Shown here: in pieces, positions 35,052 to 46,480 of the stretch
Numbering within the stretch: position 1 is the first letter of the stretch
How the letters are laid out: each line of letters begins with the position of its first letter
Source: CAVUWL01 sp963787415
GTDB lineage: Bacteria > Actinomycetota > Thermoleophilia > Solirubrobacterales > 70-9
Direction: 5' to 3'
NCBI GenBank assembly: GCA_963787415.1
Contig: CAWBCO010000006.1
Location: forward strand, 248,001-312,000
DNA length: 64,000 nucleotides
The notes under the pieces: generated by a model
What the model saw: only the letters and a program-made list of their open reading frames with translations
What the model was told of the DNA's origin: nothing
The model's database searches: none
Program-made: the position numbers and the translations under genes

Positions 35052-35528
35052 ATGAGCGAGATCTCAGAGGAGCCCCAGCCGATCCCGGCGACGATGCCCG
35101 CGGTCGAAAAAGCGTTTGAGGAGATCGCGGTAGATCGAGCCCCTGGTCGGAATCATCATGGGCTCCAAAAACGACAAGCCGAAGATGCAGCCCGCCGGCG
35201 CCGCGCTGGAGGATGCGGGGATCCGCTATGAGGTGCGGGTGATGAGCGCCCACCGCGACCCCGAGCTGGTCAGCGAGTACTGCTCCAATGCCCGCATGAG
35301 GGGGCTGCGGGTGATCATCGCCGGAGCCGGAATGTCGGCGGCCCTGCCCGGCGTCGCCGCGGCCCACACCGATCTGCCGGTGATCGGGGTCCCGATCCTC
35401 GGCAAGAGCCTCGGCGGACTCGATGCCCTGCTCTCGGCAGTGCAGATGCCACCGGGGATTCCGGTCGCCTGCGTGGCGATCGACGGGGCGAAAAATGCAG
35501 GCGTGCTCGCCGCCCGCATAATCAACGC

Positions 35529-35532
<4 letters not shown>
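35052..35532 (+). pseudogene. purE: N5-carboxyaminoimidazole ribonucleotide mutase, one frame break
   Basis: ATG 35052 with GGAAGG upstream begins MSEISEEPQPIPATMPAVEK, an extended N-terminus. An extra C near 35133 shifts the frame; after it comes PLVGIIMGSKNDKPKMQPAG, SAHRDPELVSEY and IIAGAGMSAALPGVAAAHT. The GS(D/K)xD...SAHR pattern is the class I PurE signature; GSKNDKPKM is a slightly unusual version. No purK is in the window, so whether CO2 or carboxyphosphate chemistry is used cannot be told. Its stop overlaps purB (GTGA). Confidence 0.9.
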
Positions 35533-36823
<1,291 letters not shown>

Positions 36824-36827
<4 letters not shown>

Positions 36828-37123
36828 TCCTCTACACCTGCGGGCAGAAGATATCGGGGCCCGGGATCGCACATCCCTGCGCGAAGGCCGGCAAGGCGCT
36901 GGAGGCGGCGGGTTATGAGTACGAGTTACGAACCGTCGGCGGCTACCGGGCGATGCCCTGGACCTGGGGCAACCGTGGTCGCGACCGGGCCGAGATCAAG
37001 AAGCTGAGCGGCACCAACGAGGTCCCGATCCTCCTCCTCGATGACGGCGAGGTGATCTCGGACTCAAGGGCGATCGTGCGCTGGGCCAAGGAGCACCCGG
37101 CATCCAGGGCTCCCCAGAAGTAG
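36824..37123 (+). CDS. Glutaredoxin/GST N-terminal-domain protein
   Basis: 99 residues, MILYTCGQKISGPGIAHPCA, a stand-alone thioredoxin-fold domain like the N-terminus of glutathione S-transferases: LEAAGYEYELRTVGGYRAMP, then EIKKLSGTNEVPILLLDDGE, VISDSRAIVRWAKEH. The cis-Pro (VPIL) and SDS motif are kept. There is no C-terminal helical GST domain. It overlaps the purB stop by four bases, so it is cotranscribed with purine genes; why is unknown. Confidence 0.8.
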
Positions 37124-37131
37124 TGCTCACG

Positions 37132-38466
37132 CTAGGCCGCGGCGACCAGGTCGCGCTCGCGTGCCGGGCGCCTGGCGCTGAGAACCACCGGGGTCCCCTC
37201 CCGCGGTGAGAGAGTCACATTTCTGCGCCCCACCCGCTCGGGGCTGGGGCTGGCCTTATGAAGGTCGCAGCGAGTCAGTACCTCGGCGAGCATGATCCGC
37301 ATCTCAAACTCCGCGAAGGAGGCACCGAGACAGCGCCGGATACCGCCTCCGTAGGGGATCCACGAATAGGTCTCCGGCCCCTCCCCGAGGAAGCGCTCTG
37401 GACGAAACGCGAAGGGCTCGGGGTAGATCTCGGGGCGGGTGTGGGTGAGCCATATCGCGGGGCTGACATCGGTTCCCGGTGGCAACGTCAGCCCGTCGGT
37501 CTGAAGCTCGCGGGCGAGGCGACGACCGGCGAGCGGGATCACCGGTCGCAAGCGCAGGGACTCGGCGATCGTGGCGCGCAGATAGTCCTCCTCCCCCTGT
37601 TCGAGCGAATCCCGCAGCCACCGAAGCGGCGCAGCGTGGCGCAGCAGCAGATCAAAGGTCCAGGCCAGTGCCGTGGCGGTCGTCTCGTGCCCCGCCAGCA
37701 ACAGGGTCATCAGCTGGTCGCGCAGCTCGGAGTCCGCCATCGCCTCGCCATCCTCAAAGCGGGCGAGCATCAGCGCCGAGAGGATGTCGTCTCGATCCTC
37801 GAGCCCAGGATCGGAGCGACGTTCGCCGATCTCTGCGAAGAGCAGCTCATCGACCGTTCTCAGCTGGCCCTCGAACTTGGCCCACGGACCGCGGCGGTCA
37901 AAGCGCTGGGTGGCGATCCGGACCAGCTGCGCGGTCGGGGATGCGGTCTCGGTCAGCACCTTGGCGAGCAGGCCGCGGAGGCGCTCAAGGCGGGGGCCAT
38001 CGGCGACGCCGAAGACAACCCGCAAAATCACCTCGAGGGTGACCGCCTGCATCCGGGCGTGGATCGGGAACACCTCGCCGATCGGCCAGGAATCAATCTC
38101 AGCGCCGACGATCTCCTCGACCACCGGCTGGTAGGAGCGCATCCGCTCACCGTGGAAGGCGGGCAGCATCAGCTTGCGGCGCGCGAGGTGATCATCGCCC
38201 TCAAGCAGCAGCACCGAGCGGGGGCCCATGATCGGTTCCAAAACGATGTTTCGGCCAGGTGGGAGGCCGTTTTCGCGCTCGGTGTAGAGGGCCTTGATCG
38301 CTTCCGGATCAGAGATCAGGACCATCGGCGATTTGAAGCCGAGAAACCGGACGCTGAAGGAATCGCCGAACCTCTCCCTGCTCTCGTGCATGAAGGGCAG
38401 CGGGCGAAATCCCCAGCGAAGCGTCTGCACAAGCGGGCTCGAGCTGGGTCCGGGGGGAAGCGTCAC
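37132..38466 (-). CDS. Cytochrome P450
   Basis: GTG 38466 (VTLPPGPSSSPLVQTLRWG) is chosen because the frame upstream runs into the purC start and lacks family features. About 444 residues: I-helix AGHETTATALAWTFDLL, ExxR in ESLRLRPVIP, PERF (FRPERFLGEG) and heme loop IPYGGGIRRCLGASFA with the Cys ligand. The PPGP start and lack of a membrane anchor fit a soluble bacterial P450. It is convergent with the GST-like gene and divergent from purC. Redox partners and substrate are not evident. Confidence 0.93.
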   Translation of the reverse strand: MTLPPGPSSSPLVQTLRWGFRPLPFMHESRERFGDSFSVRFLGFKSPMVLISDPEAIKALYTERENGLPPGRNIVLEPIMGPRSVLLLEGDDHLARRKLMLPAFHGERMRSYQPVVEEIVGAEIDSWPIGEVFPIHARMQAVTLEVILRVVFGVADGPRLERLRGLLAKVLTETASPTAQLVRIATQRFDRRGPWAKFEGQLRTVDELLFAEIGERRSDPGLEDRDDILSALMLARFEDGEAMADSELRDQLMTLLLAGHETTATALAWTFDLLLRHAAPLRWLRDSLEQGEEDYLRATIAESLRLRPVIPLAGRRLARELQTDGLTLPPGTDVSPAIWLTHTRPEIYPEPFAFRPERFLGEGPETYSWIPYGGGIRRCLGASFAEFEMRIMLAEVLTRCDLHKASPSPERVGRRNVTLSPREGTPVVLSARRPARERDLVAAA

Positions 38467-38590
38467 CGAGCAAAGGATCGCAGACCCTCGCCCGCAGGGG
38501 TGCTGGCGCTGAACAAGGGACCCGCCGCTTTTGCCCTGGCCGTCTGCCTCAAACCTCCTGCCGCCCGTGCGATAGCTAGCATCGCGAGCC

Positions 38591-39439
38591 ATGTCGACAA
38601 TCGATGATCTGAAGCTTCATTCCTCCGGCAAGGTGCGAGATATCTATGAGTGGGGGGAAGACCTGCTGATGGTCGCCTCGGATCGGATCTCGACCTATGA
38701 CGTCGTGATGCCGACCGCGATCCCCGCCAAGGGCAAGGTGCTGACCCAGATGTCGGTCTTTTGGTTTGAGACGACGGCGGACATCGTCGCCAATCATCTG
38801 CTCTCTGAGGACGTCCCCGAGGAGGTGATGGACCGGGCGCTGCGTGTGCGCAAACTGCAGATGTATCCGATCGAGTGCGTGGTGCGTGGCTACCTCTCGG
38901 GGTCGGGCTGGAAGGAATACCGGCAATCGGGTTCGGTCTGTGGAATCGAGCTGCCCGCCGGCCTCCTGGAGGCCGACCAGCTGCCCGAGCCAATCTTTAC
39001 TCCCGCGACCAAGGCCCAGATCGGTGAGCACGATGAAAACATCGACTTCGAGCGGGCCGCGGAGGCGGTCGGGGACCGGGCGCTGATGGCTGAGCTGCGA
39101 CGGGTCTCGATCGAGCTCTACAGCCAGGCAGCCGAACACGCCGCCAAACGGGGAATCCTGCTCGCGGACACCAAGTTTGAGTTCGGACGCCACGCCGGCG
39201 CTGAGATCGTGCTCGGCGATGAGGTTCTGACCCCGGACTCCTCGAGGTTCTGGCCGGCCGATTCCTATGAGCCCGGTCGCGCCCAGCCATCCTTTGACAA
39301 GCAATACGTGCGTGACTGGGCCGATCAATCCGGTTGGGACCACAGCCCGCCGGCGCCGGAGCTTCCACCTGACGTGGTCGAGCAAACCCGGGCCAAGTAC
39401 GTCGAGGCCTATGAGCGAATCACGGGGCTGCATTTCTAG
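38591..39439 (+). CDS. purC: SAICAR synthetase
   Basis: 282 residues from ATG 38591. LHSSGKVRDIYEWGEDLLMV, PIECVVRGYLSGSGWKEYRQ, and ILLADTKFEFGRHAG with the ATP/Mg-binding DTKFEFG motif identify it. It adds aspartate to CAIR. It opens the second purine transcript purC-S-Q-L-F-N-H; its stop shares a base with the purS GTG. The promoter should lie in the 124 bases before it, opposite the P450 start. Confidence 0.96.
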   Translation: MSTIDDLKLHSSGKVRDIYEWGEDLLMVASDRISTYDVVMPTAIPAKGKVLTQMSVFWFETTADIVANHLLSEDVPEEVMDRALRVRKLQMYPIECVVRGYLSGSGWKEYRQSGSVCGIELPAGLLEADQLPEPIFTPATKAQIGEHDENIDFERAAEAVGDRALMAELRRVSIELYSQAAEHAAKRGILLADTKFEFGRHAGAEIVLGDEVLTPDSSRFWPADSYEPGRAQPSFDKQYVRDWADQSGWDHSPPAPELPPDVVEQTRAKYVEAYERITGLHF

Positions 39440-39663
39440 TGACCAGGGCCCGGGTGCTGATCAGGCCGAAGCAGGGAATCCTCGACCCCCAGGGCAAGGC
39501 TGTGGAGTCGGCCCTCCCAGCCCTCGGCTTCACCACGATCGCGGGGGTCCGGGTGGGACGCATGATCGAGTTGGAAACCGAGGACCCCGAGCGCCTTGCC
39601 GAGCTCTGCGAGAAACTGCTCGCCAACCCGTTGATCGAGGACTTCGAGATCCAGACCCTGTGA
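39439..39663 (+). CDS. purS: FGAM synthase subunit PurS
   Basis: 74 residues from GTG 39439. VLIRPKQGILDPQGKAVESA, LGFTTIAGVRVGRMIELETE and a short C-terminal helix match PurS, the small subunit that bridges PurQ and PurL. Its end overlaps purQ by four bases (GTGA). Intact. Confidence 0.94.
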   Translation: MTRARVLIRPKQGILDPQGKAVESALPALGFTTIAGVRVGRMIELETEDPERLAELCEKLLANPLIEDFEIQTL

Positions 39664-40322
39664 TCTGGGGAGTTCTGCAATTCCCCGGATCCTGCGATCA
39701 GCGTGACGCGCTTCGGGCCTGCTCCCTAGCGGGAGAGGCACGGCTGATCTGGCACCAGGAGCGCGATCTCAGCGGCCTCGACGCGATCGTCATCCCCGGC
39801 GGATTCTCCTACGGTGACTACCTGCGGGCGGGGGCGATCGCTCGTTTCTCAACCGCGATGGAGGCGGTCGCGGAGTTCGCTGCCGAAGGCGGCCCTGTGC
39901 TCGGCATCTGCAACGGCTTCCAGGTGCTTTGTGAGGCGGGGTTGCTGCCGGGGGCCCTCTTGCTCAACCGGGGAATGCGCTTCCTCTGCCGCCAGCTCGA
40001 GCTGATCGCCGAGCAGACCGATTCGCCCTTCACGGCGGGGATAGACGCCGGCGAGGCGCTTTCGATGCCAGCCAAGCACGGTGAAGGGCGCTTCTTTGCA
40101 CCGGCGAGGATGCTCGAGGAAATCGAGGCAAACGGCCAGGTCGCCTTTCGCTACGCCCCTGGACAGAATCCAAACGGCTCCAGCGCCGACATCGCCGGCG
40201 TCCTCAATCAGGACGGCAACGTGCTTGGCCTGATGCCCCACCCTGAGCATGCCGTCGACATCCTCAGCGGCTCGACCGACGGCGCTCGCCTCTTTGCCGC
40301 CGCCGCCAGGGCTCTTCGTTGA
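39660..40322 (+). CDS. purQ: FGAM synthase glutaminase subunit PurQ
   Basis: GTG 39660, overlapping purS by four bases, gives 220 residues; the frame is open upstream through purC but is not PurQ-like there. Class I amidotransferase: IVIPGGFSYGDYLRAGAIAR, nucleophile Cys in GPVLGICNGFQVLCEAGLLP, and the His/Glu pair in GLMPHPEHAVD. It supplies ammonia to PurL. Confidence 0.95.
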   Translation: MIWGVLQFPGSCDQRDALRACSLAGEARLIWHQERDLSGLDAIVIPGGFSYGDYLRAGAIARFSTAMEAVAEFAAEGGPVLGICNGFQVLCEAGLLPGALLLNRGMRFLCRQLELIAEQTDSPFTAGIDAGEALSMPAKHGEGRFFAPARMLEEIEANGQVAFRYAPGQNPNGSSADIAGVLNQDGNVLGLMPHPEHAVDILSGSTDGARLFAAAARALR

Positions 40323-42493
40323 CCTCCTCCCCACACCGCGCGCTGGGCCTCAGCGATCGCGAGTACGAGCTGGTCATCCAACAGCTCGGGCGCCAACCCA
40401 ACCAGGTTGAGCTGGCGATGTTCAGCCTGCTCTGGTCAGAGCACTGCTCCTACAAGCACTCGCGCCGGCTGCTTCGCCGGCTGCCCACCGAGGGCGCTCG
40501 GGTAGTGATGGGACCGGGCGAGAACGCCGGGGCGGTTGACATCGGCGACGGTTTTGCGATCGCGTTCAAGGTCGAGTCCCACAATCACCCCAGCGCGGTG
40601 GAGCCATTCCAGGGTGCGGCAACCGGGGTCGGCGGCATCCTGCGCGACGTCTTTGCCCTCGGCGCTCGACCGATCGCGATCCTCGACTCGCTGCGCTTCG
40701 GGGAGCTTGACTCCCAGCGCTCGCGCTTCCTGCTCGACGGTGCGGTGCGGGGGATCGGCCATTACGGTAACTCGATCGGCGTCGCAACGGTCGGCGGGGA
40801 GATCTACTTCGAGGCGCCCTACGAGCACAACTGCCTGGTCAATGCGATGTGCGTGGGGATCGCCAAACGGGAGAACATGGTGCGCGCCGCAGCTGTAGGA
40901 ATCGGCAACGCGGTGGTCCTGATCGGGGCATCCACCGGGCGCGATGGAATCGGCGGCGCCTCGGTGCTCGCCTCCGCTGAGCTCGGAGAGGGTGATGCGG
41001 GGAAGCGGCCGACGGTGCAGGTTGGCGACCCCTTCGAGGAGTCCAAGCTGCTCGAGTGCTGCCTGGAGGCCCTCGAGCGCGACCTGCTGGTCTCACTGCA
41101 AGACCTTGGCGCCGCCGGGCTGACCTCCTCGGCTGCGGAGATGGCATCAGCCGGCGGAGTTGGCATCGACCTCGATCTGGCGCTCGTGCCGCTGCGCGAG
41201 GCCGACATGGAGCCGTTTGAAATCATGGTCTCTGAGTCCCAGGAGCGGATGCTCGCCGTGGTTGAGCCGCAGCGCCTCGCAGAGCTCCTGGCGGTTTGTG
41301 AGAAGTGGCAGGCCGGCGCGGCGGAGGTCGGGGCGATAACCGAGGGCGGCCGTTTGCGGGTGCTGCGCGGCGCCGAGGTCCTCGGCGACATGCCGCTTGA
41401 GGCACTTGTCGAGGGCTGTCCACTTTATGAGCTTGCTCCGGCCCAGCCAAAGGGCTGGATTTATGGCAATCGCAGGACGCTCGATCCCGGCGCCGGCGCC
41501 GGTGAGACCCTGCTCGCTCTGCTCGCCGCGCCGAGCATCGCCTCAAAGCGCTGGGCCTTTGAGCAATACGACTCGCTCGTCGGCTCGCGCACCGTGCGCC
41601 GACCTGGGTCTGCCGATGCCGCGGTTCTGCAGATTCCCGAGGCCGAGCGCGCGATCGCGGTCTCGATCGACGGCAACGGGCGCCGGGTCGCCTGTGACCC
41701 CTTCTTGGGAACGATCGAGGCGGTCCTGGAGTGTGCGCAGAACCTTGCCTGCGTCGGCGCCGAGCCGCTTGGGGTCACCAACTGCCTCAACTTCGGCAAC
41801 CCCGAGAAGCCGATTGGGGCCTGGCAGCTCGAGCGTGCGGTCAGTGGTCTCGCGGCGGCCTGTGAGGCGATCGAGGTCCCGGTGGTCGGCGGCAATGTCT
41901 CCCTCTATAACGAGGGGCCAGACGGTCCGATCTACCCGACCCCGGTGATCGGCATGGTCGGAGAGTTGCCCGATCCCGCGCGCGCCGGGAGCTCCTCCTT
42001 TTTCGGTGCCGGCGAGGCAATCGCCCTGCTTGGCCCCTTCGCTCCCTCGCTGGCCGGATCAGAGCTGGCGAAGCTGCGCGGCGAACTTGACCTCGGTCTC
42101 CCCGGGGCCGACATGGCCGCGGTAGCCGGCGCCTGCGCCATGGTGCGCGAGGCGATCCGCGGCGGCGAGCTGAGCAGCGCTCACGACCTCAGCGATGGCG
42201 GCCTCGGCTGCGGACTGGTTGAGTGCGCGCTTGACCTCGGCTGCCGAATCGACCTCGCTCCCCTCCTGCAGCGAGGCCATAGCCCTGAGGAGGCCCTGTT
42301 TGGCGAGGGCGCGGGCGGCTTCTTGCTCAGCGGTGAGCGGGGGAAGCTCGAATCCCTGGGGGCGATCATCCTCGGCGCGGTCGGCGGAGGCGAGATCGCG
42401 ATCGAGGCGGGCGAGGTCTCGCTTCAGATCACACTCCCAGATGCGAGAGCCGCTTGGAACTCACTCGCTGAGCGGCTCGAGGTTCAAGCCTAG
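40319..42493 (+). CDS. purL: FGAM synthase large subunit PurL (small form)
   Basis: 724 residues from TTG 40319, overlapping purQ by four bases. ELAMFSLLWSEHCSYKHSRR, the FKVESHNHPSAVEPFQGAAT motif, GGEIYFEAPYEHNCLVNAMC and the second-half VTNCLNFGNPEKP mark the small PurL that works with PurS and PurQ. Length is typical. It remains in one frame, unlike several neighbours. Confidence 0.96.
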   Translation: MTSSPHRALGLSDREYELVIQQLGRQPNQVELAMFSLLWSEHCSYKHSRRLLRRLPTEGARVVMGPGENAGAVDIGDGFAIAFKVESHNHPSAVEPFQGAATGVGGILRDVFALGARPIAILDSLRFGELDSQRSRFLLDGAVRGIGHYGNSIGVATVGGEIYFEAPYEHNCLVNAMCVGIAKRENMVRAAAVGIGNAVVLIGASTGRDGIGGASVLASAELGEGDAGKRPTVQVGDPFEESKLLECCLEALERDLLVSLQDLGAAGLTSSAAEMASAGGVGIDLDLALVPLREADMEPFEIMVSESQERMLAVVEPQRLAELLAVCEKWQAGAAEVGAITEGGRLRVLRGAEVLGDMPLEALVEGCPLYELAPAQPKGWIYGNRRTLDPGAGAGETLLALLAAPSIASKRWAFEQYDSLVGSRTVRRPGSADAAVLQIPEAERAIAVSIDGNGRRVACDPFLGTIEAVLECAQNLACVGAEPLGVTNCLNFGNPEKPIGAWQLERAVSGLAAACEAIEVPVVGGNVSLYNEGPDGPIYPTPVIGMVGELPDPARAGSSSFFGAGEAIALLGPFAPSLAGSELAKLRGELDLGLPGADMAAVAGACAMVREAIRGGELSSAHDLSDGGLGCGLVECALDLGCRIDLAPLLQRGHSPEEALFGEGAGGFLLSGERGKLESLGAIILGAVGGGEIAIEAGEVSLQITLPDARAAWNSLAERLEVQA

Positions 42494-42595
42494 GCGCGCC
42501 CTTTGCATCGTTGCCGATCTGGGCTCACTGGTACTCTGGCTGAGTAGGCAGTTGCCTCCGCGTCACGTCCGTCGAAACCCGAGGAAAACGCGCTC

Positions 42596-44042
42596 TTGAC
42601 TCTGGCCGAGCGGCCCACTATTGACCGCGATGGACCGCGCGATGAGTGCGGGGTCTTCGGCGTATTTGCGCCCGGGCCACGACGTCGCCCGTCTCGCCTA
42701 TTTCAGCCTCTACGCGCTCCAGCATCGCGGACAGGAGTCGGCCGGGATCGCAACCTGTGAGGGCGGGCACATCACAACCATGCGGGACTCCGGACTCGTC
42801 TCCCAGGTCTTTGATGAGGAGAAGCTGCGCGCGCTGGAGGGAGACATGGCGATCGGCCACGTCCGCTATTCGACCACCGGCGGCGGTTCCTGGGAGAACG
42901 CACAGCCGATCTGGCGCGACGACGGTCGCGAGCTGGCGCTCGCCCACAACGGCAACCTAACCAATGCGGTCGAGCTCTGGAACGAACTGCGCAAGGCCGG
43001 GATCGACTTTCGCGGCACCTCGGACTCCGAGATCATCGCGGCGCTGCTCTCCTCCCACGAGGGCAACTTCATCGAGGACGCCGTCGCCGAGGTGATGCCC
43101 CGCCTGCAGGGTGCCTACTCGACGGTGGTCATGACAAAGCACGCGATCGTCGCCTTCCGCGACCCACACGGTGTGCGACCGCTCTCCCTCGGCCGACTCG
43201 ATGACCGCTTCGTGGTCGCCTCCGAGAGCTGTGCCTTCGACATCATTGGGGCGGAACTAATGCGCGAGGTGCACCCCGGCGAGATGGTCTCATTGACCGG
43301 TCGCGGGCTCGAGACCCGCCAGGTTGTTCAAACCGGACGCCCGGCGATCTGCGTCTTTGAGCACATCTACTTCTCGCGGCCCGACAGCCGCCTCGAGGGC
43401 AAAGTCCTGCAGCAGGTGCGCGGACGAATGGGGGAGAACCTCTGGCGTGAGGCGCCGGTTGACGCCGATCTCGTGATCTCGGTGCCCGATTCCGGCAACC
43501 CGGCGGCGGCCGGCTTCGCGCGCGCCTCGGGCCTACCCCGCGACGACGGCCTGATCAAGAATCGATACGTGGCGCGGACCTTCATCCAACCGGGCCAGGA
43601 GCTGCGCAAACACGGACTGCGACTGAAGTTCAACCCTCTACCTGAGATCGTCGCCGGTAAACGAATCGTCGTCGTCGATGATTCGATCGTTCGCGGCAAC
43701 ACGACGCGCCAGATCGTCGGCATGCTGCGTGATGCCGGAGCCAGGGAGGTCCACCTGCGAATCTCGGCACCGCCGATCCGACACCCCTGCCACTACGGGG
43801 TCGACATGTCGACCCGCGAGGAGATGATCGCCCACGGCCGAAGCGTCGAGGAGATCGCCGCCGAGCTCGACGCCGACTCGCTCGCCTACCTATCGCTGGC
43901 GGGAGTCTATGAGGCAATCGGCACACCCGCCGAGGACCACTGCGATGCCTGCTTCACCGGTCGATATCCGCTCGGAGACCCAGACGCGGCTAATGGCAAG
44001 TTCGCTCTCGAGGAGATCGCCGTAGTCCCAGCCAGCCGCTAG
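42596..44042 (+). pseudogene. purF: Amidophosphoribosyltransferase, one frame break after the catalytic Cys
   Basis: The family N-terminus is in a frame that begins TTG 42596 with GAGGA about ten bases upstream: LTLAERPTIDRDGPRDECGV, then FGVFAPG. The Cys after ...PRDE (codon 42647) is the expected mature N-terminal nucleophile. An extra C near 42676 then shifts to the frame HDVARLAYFSLYALQHRGQE, AIGHVRYSTTGGG and the PRPP motif VVVDDSIVRGNTT. A TTG at 42621 in the second frame looks like a start but would lose the catalytic Cys. The corrected length of about 482 residues fits this committed purine step. Confidence 0.92.
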
Positions 44043-44043
44043 C

Positions 44044-44664
44044 TTGCCGTCGGTGAGCGAGAACTTCAAGCTCGCCGTACTCGCCTCCGGAGCGGGCACC
44101 AACCTGCAGGCGATCCTCGACCAGCTGCACCGCCGAGACGGGATCGAGGTGGTCGCGGTGGGCTCTGATCAGCCGAGCGCCGGAGCCCTGCAGCGAGCCC
44201 GTGCGGCCGGGGTCAAGACCGCGGTCTTCCCGCGCCAGCAATACCGCGATCGCGGCGCTCGCGACGAGGCGATGGCGGGGTGGATCGAGTCGCGTGGAGC
44301 CGACCTGATCGCCCTTGCCGGCTACATGCAATTGCTCAGTGAGGGCTTTGTGAAGCGCTTTGCAAACCGCATCATCAACATTCACCCGGCATTGCTCCCC
44401 GCCTTCCCAGGGCTCGATGCGATCGGACAGGCGCTGGCGGCGGGTTCAGAGGTGACCGGCGTCACCGTGCACTTCGTCGATGAGGGCATCGATACCGGCC
44501 CGGTGATCGTTCAGCGACGGGTCGCGGTGCCCGCAAATCGCGATCGGGTGTCACTTGAGGGGGCCATTCACGCCGTCGAGCATGAGCTCTACCCGGAGGC
44601 AATCCGCATGATTGCTGGAGGCAGAGCTAGGATCGAGCCCAACGACCTCGCTGGTCGTACTTGA
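44044..44664 (+). CDS. purN: GAR formyltransferase
   Basis: TTG 44044 or GTG 44053 starts a protein of about 206 residues. FKLAVLASGAGTNLQAILDQ, IIALAGY-type strand (LIALAGYMQLLSEGFVKRF), catalytic Asn-His-Asp set in NIHPALLPAFPG and GVTVHFVDEGIDTGPVIVQ identify PurN. It uses 10-formyl-THF. One base overlaps purH. Confidence 0.95.
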   Translation: MPSVSENFKLAVLASGAGTNLQAILDQLHRRDGIEVVAVGSDQPSAGALQRARAAGVKTAVFPRQQYRDRGARDEAMAGWIESRGADLIALAGYMQLLSEGFVKRFANRIINIHPALLPAFPGLDAIGQALAAGSEVTGVTVHFVDEGIDTGPVIVQRRVAVPANRDRVSLEGAIHAVEHELYPEAIRMIAGGRARIEPNDLAGRT

Positions 44665-46281
44665 TGAGCAAGGCTGCCCCAGACATCGAAGAGGAGGTCG
44701 TCGCTGACGGCGCAATTCGGGTACGCCGGGCGCTGATCTCGGTCTCCGATAAGACCGGCGTCGCCGACTTCGCCAGGGCGCTCGCCGGGATGGGAGTTGA
44801 GCTGCTTTCAACCGGCGGGACCGCCAGCGCTCTGCGCGAGGCGGGGCTGGAGGTGACCGAGGTCTCTGAGTTCACCGGTCAGGAAGAGATCCTCGGCGGG
44901 CGGGTGAAGACACTGCACCCTCGACTGCATGCCGCCCTGCTCGCCCGCCGCGAGGACCCAGAGCATATGGCCACGCTGCAGCGCGAGGGAATCAAGCCGA
45001 TCGACCTGGTCTGCGTCAACCTCTATCCGTTCGAGGAGACCGTCGCCGGCCATGAGGTGGGGGCCGAGGTCGCGATCGAGAACATCGACATCGGCGGCCC
45101 GACGATGATCCGCGCCGCGGCAAAGAATCACGAGGGCGTCGCGGTGATCGTAAAGCCCGAGTCCTATGACGCGGTCTGCGCTGAGCTGGAGGAGTCCGGC
45201 GGGGAGATTTCAGCCTCGACCCGGCACTGGCTTGCCAACGAGGCCTTCGCCCAGACCGCGCGCTATGACGCAGCGATCAGTCGCTGGTTCTCGACCTCAT
45301 ATGAGCAGTTCCCAGAGCACCTTGCGGTTGCCTATGAGAAGGTGCTCGATCTCGCCTATGGCGAGAACCCCCATCAGCGCGCGGCGCTCTACGCCGAGGC
45401 CGGCATCCGCAGCCATGTGCTCTCGAGGGTCTCCAAGCTGCACGGCAGGGCGCTCTCCTTCAACAACGTGCTCGACCTCGACTCGGCGAGGCGACTGCTC
45501 GAGGATTTCGACGCAGCGGCCTGCGTCATCGTCAAGCACAACAATCCCTGCGGGGTCGCGGTCGGCGAGAGCGCCCTGGAGGCCTATAAGAAGGCGCTTG
45601 CCTGCGATCCGATGTCGGCCTTCGGCGGCGTGATCGGCCTCAATCGAGCGATTGACGTGGAGCTGGCCGAGGCGCTGAATGAGAATTTCGTCGAGGTTCT
45701 GATCGCCCCCGGCTATGAAGACGGCGCCCTTGATGTACTGCAGCAAAAGGAGGCGATCCGCATTCTCTGTGCGGAGGAGCGCCGCCAGCGCGACCCCGGA
45801 GAACGCGACGTCAAACGGGTCCTCGGCGGCCTTCTGATCCAGGATCGCGACGGCGACCCCGAGCCCCGCCAGCTGATGGAGGTGGTGACGAGCACCAAGC
45901 CAAGCGAGGAGCAGTGGGCCGACATGCTCTTCGCCTGGACCGTGGTCCGCCACGTCCGCTCCAACGCAATCGTGATCGCCAAGGGCGGCGCGACGATCGG
46001 GATCGGCGCCGGACAGATGAGCCGCGTCGACTCGGTCCGCCTCGCGGTTGAGAAGTGCCGCGAGGCCCGGGGCGAGGAGGCCGGCGGGGCTCCTCGCGGG
46101 CTCAGCGCTTGCCTCCGATGCCTACTTCCCCTTCGCCGACGGGCCCCAGGCGGCTTTTGACGCCGGCTGCGGCGCGGTGATCCAACCGGGCGGCTCCAAA
46201 CGAGATGGCGTCGTGATCGAGGCCTGTGAGGCCGCCGGGGTGGCGATGGTCTTTACCAAGCACCGACACTTCCGCCACTGA
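44664..46281 (+). pseudogene. purH: AICAR transformylase/IMP cyclohydrolase, one frame break near the end
   Basis: ATG 44664 gives the MGS-like IMP cyclohydrolase domain (RRALISVSDKTGVADFARAL, VKTLHPRLHAALLARRED) and the AICARFT domain (YGENPHQRAALYAE, FNNVLDLDSARRLLEDFDAA, VKHNNPCGVAVGES). Near 46087 a run of G is one too long; after it the frame reads ASDAYFPFADGPQAAFDAGC and ends VFTKHRHFRH at 46281. It performs the last two purine steps. The gene ends the operon. Confidence 0.94.
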
Positions 46282-46301
46282 ACGGCGATCGACTGCCGTT
46301 C
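46280..46301 (+). terminator. Weak hairpin at purH end
   Basis: GAACGGC and GCCGTTC separated by eight bases overlap the purH stop codon. It is a seven-bp stem with no T-run; a candidate end of the purine transcript. Confidence 0.35.
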
Positions 46302-46480
46302 CAGTTGGCGGTTAGCCGGGGTCAAGGTTTCGCGTTGGGCAACGGTGGGCGCAGGAACGATCGGATACCGGGCAAAGGAGCCCACCGCCACCGCTGTGCC
46401 TTCAAATTCAAGCCCTGGCGATCGATCGCTTTAAGATCGAGCCGGCGCGCGGAGTCGGGTGAGATCTGGGTAGGTGCCGT

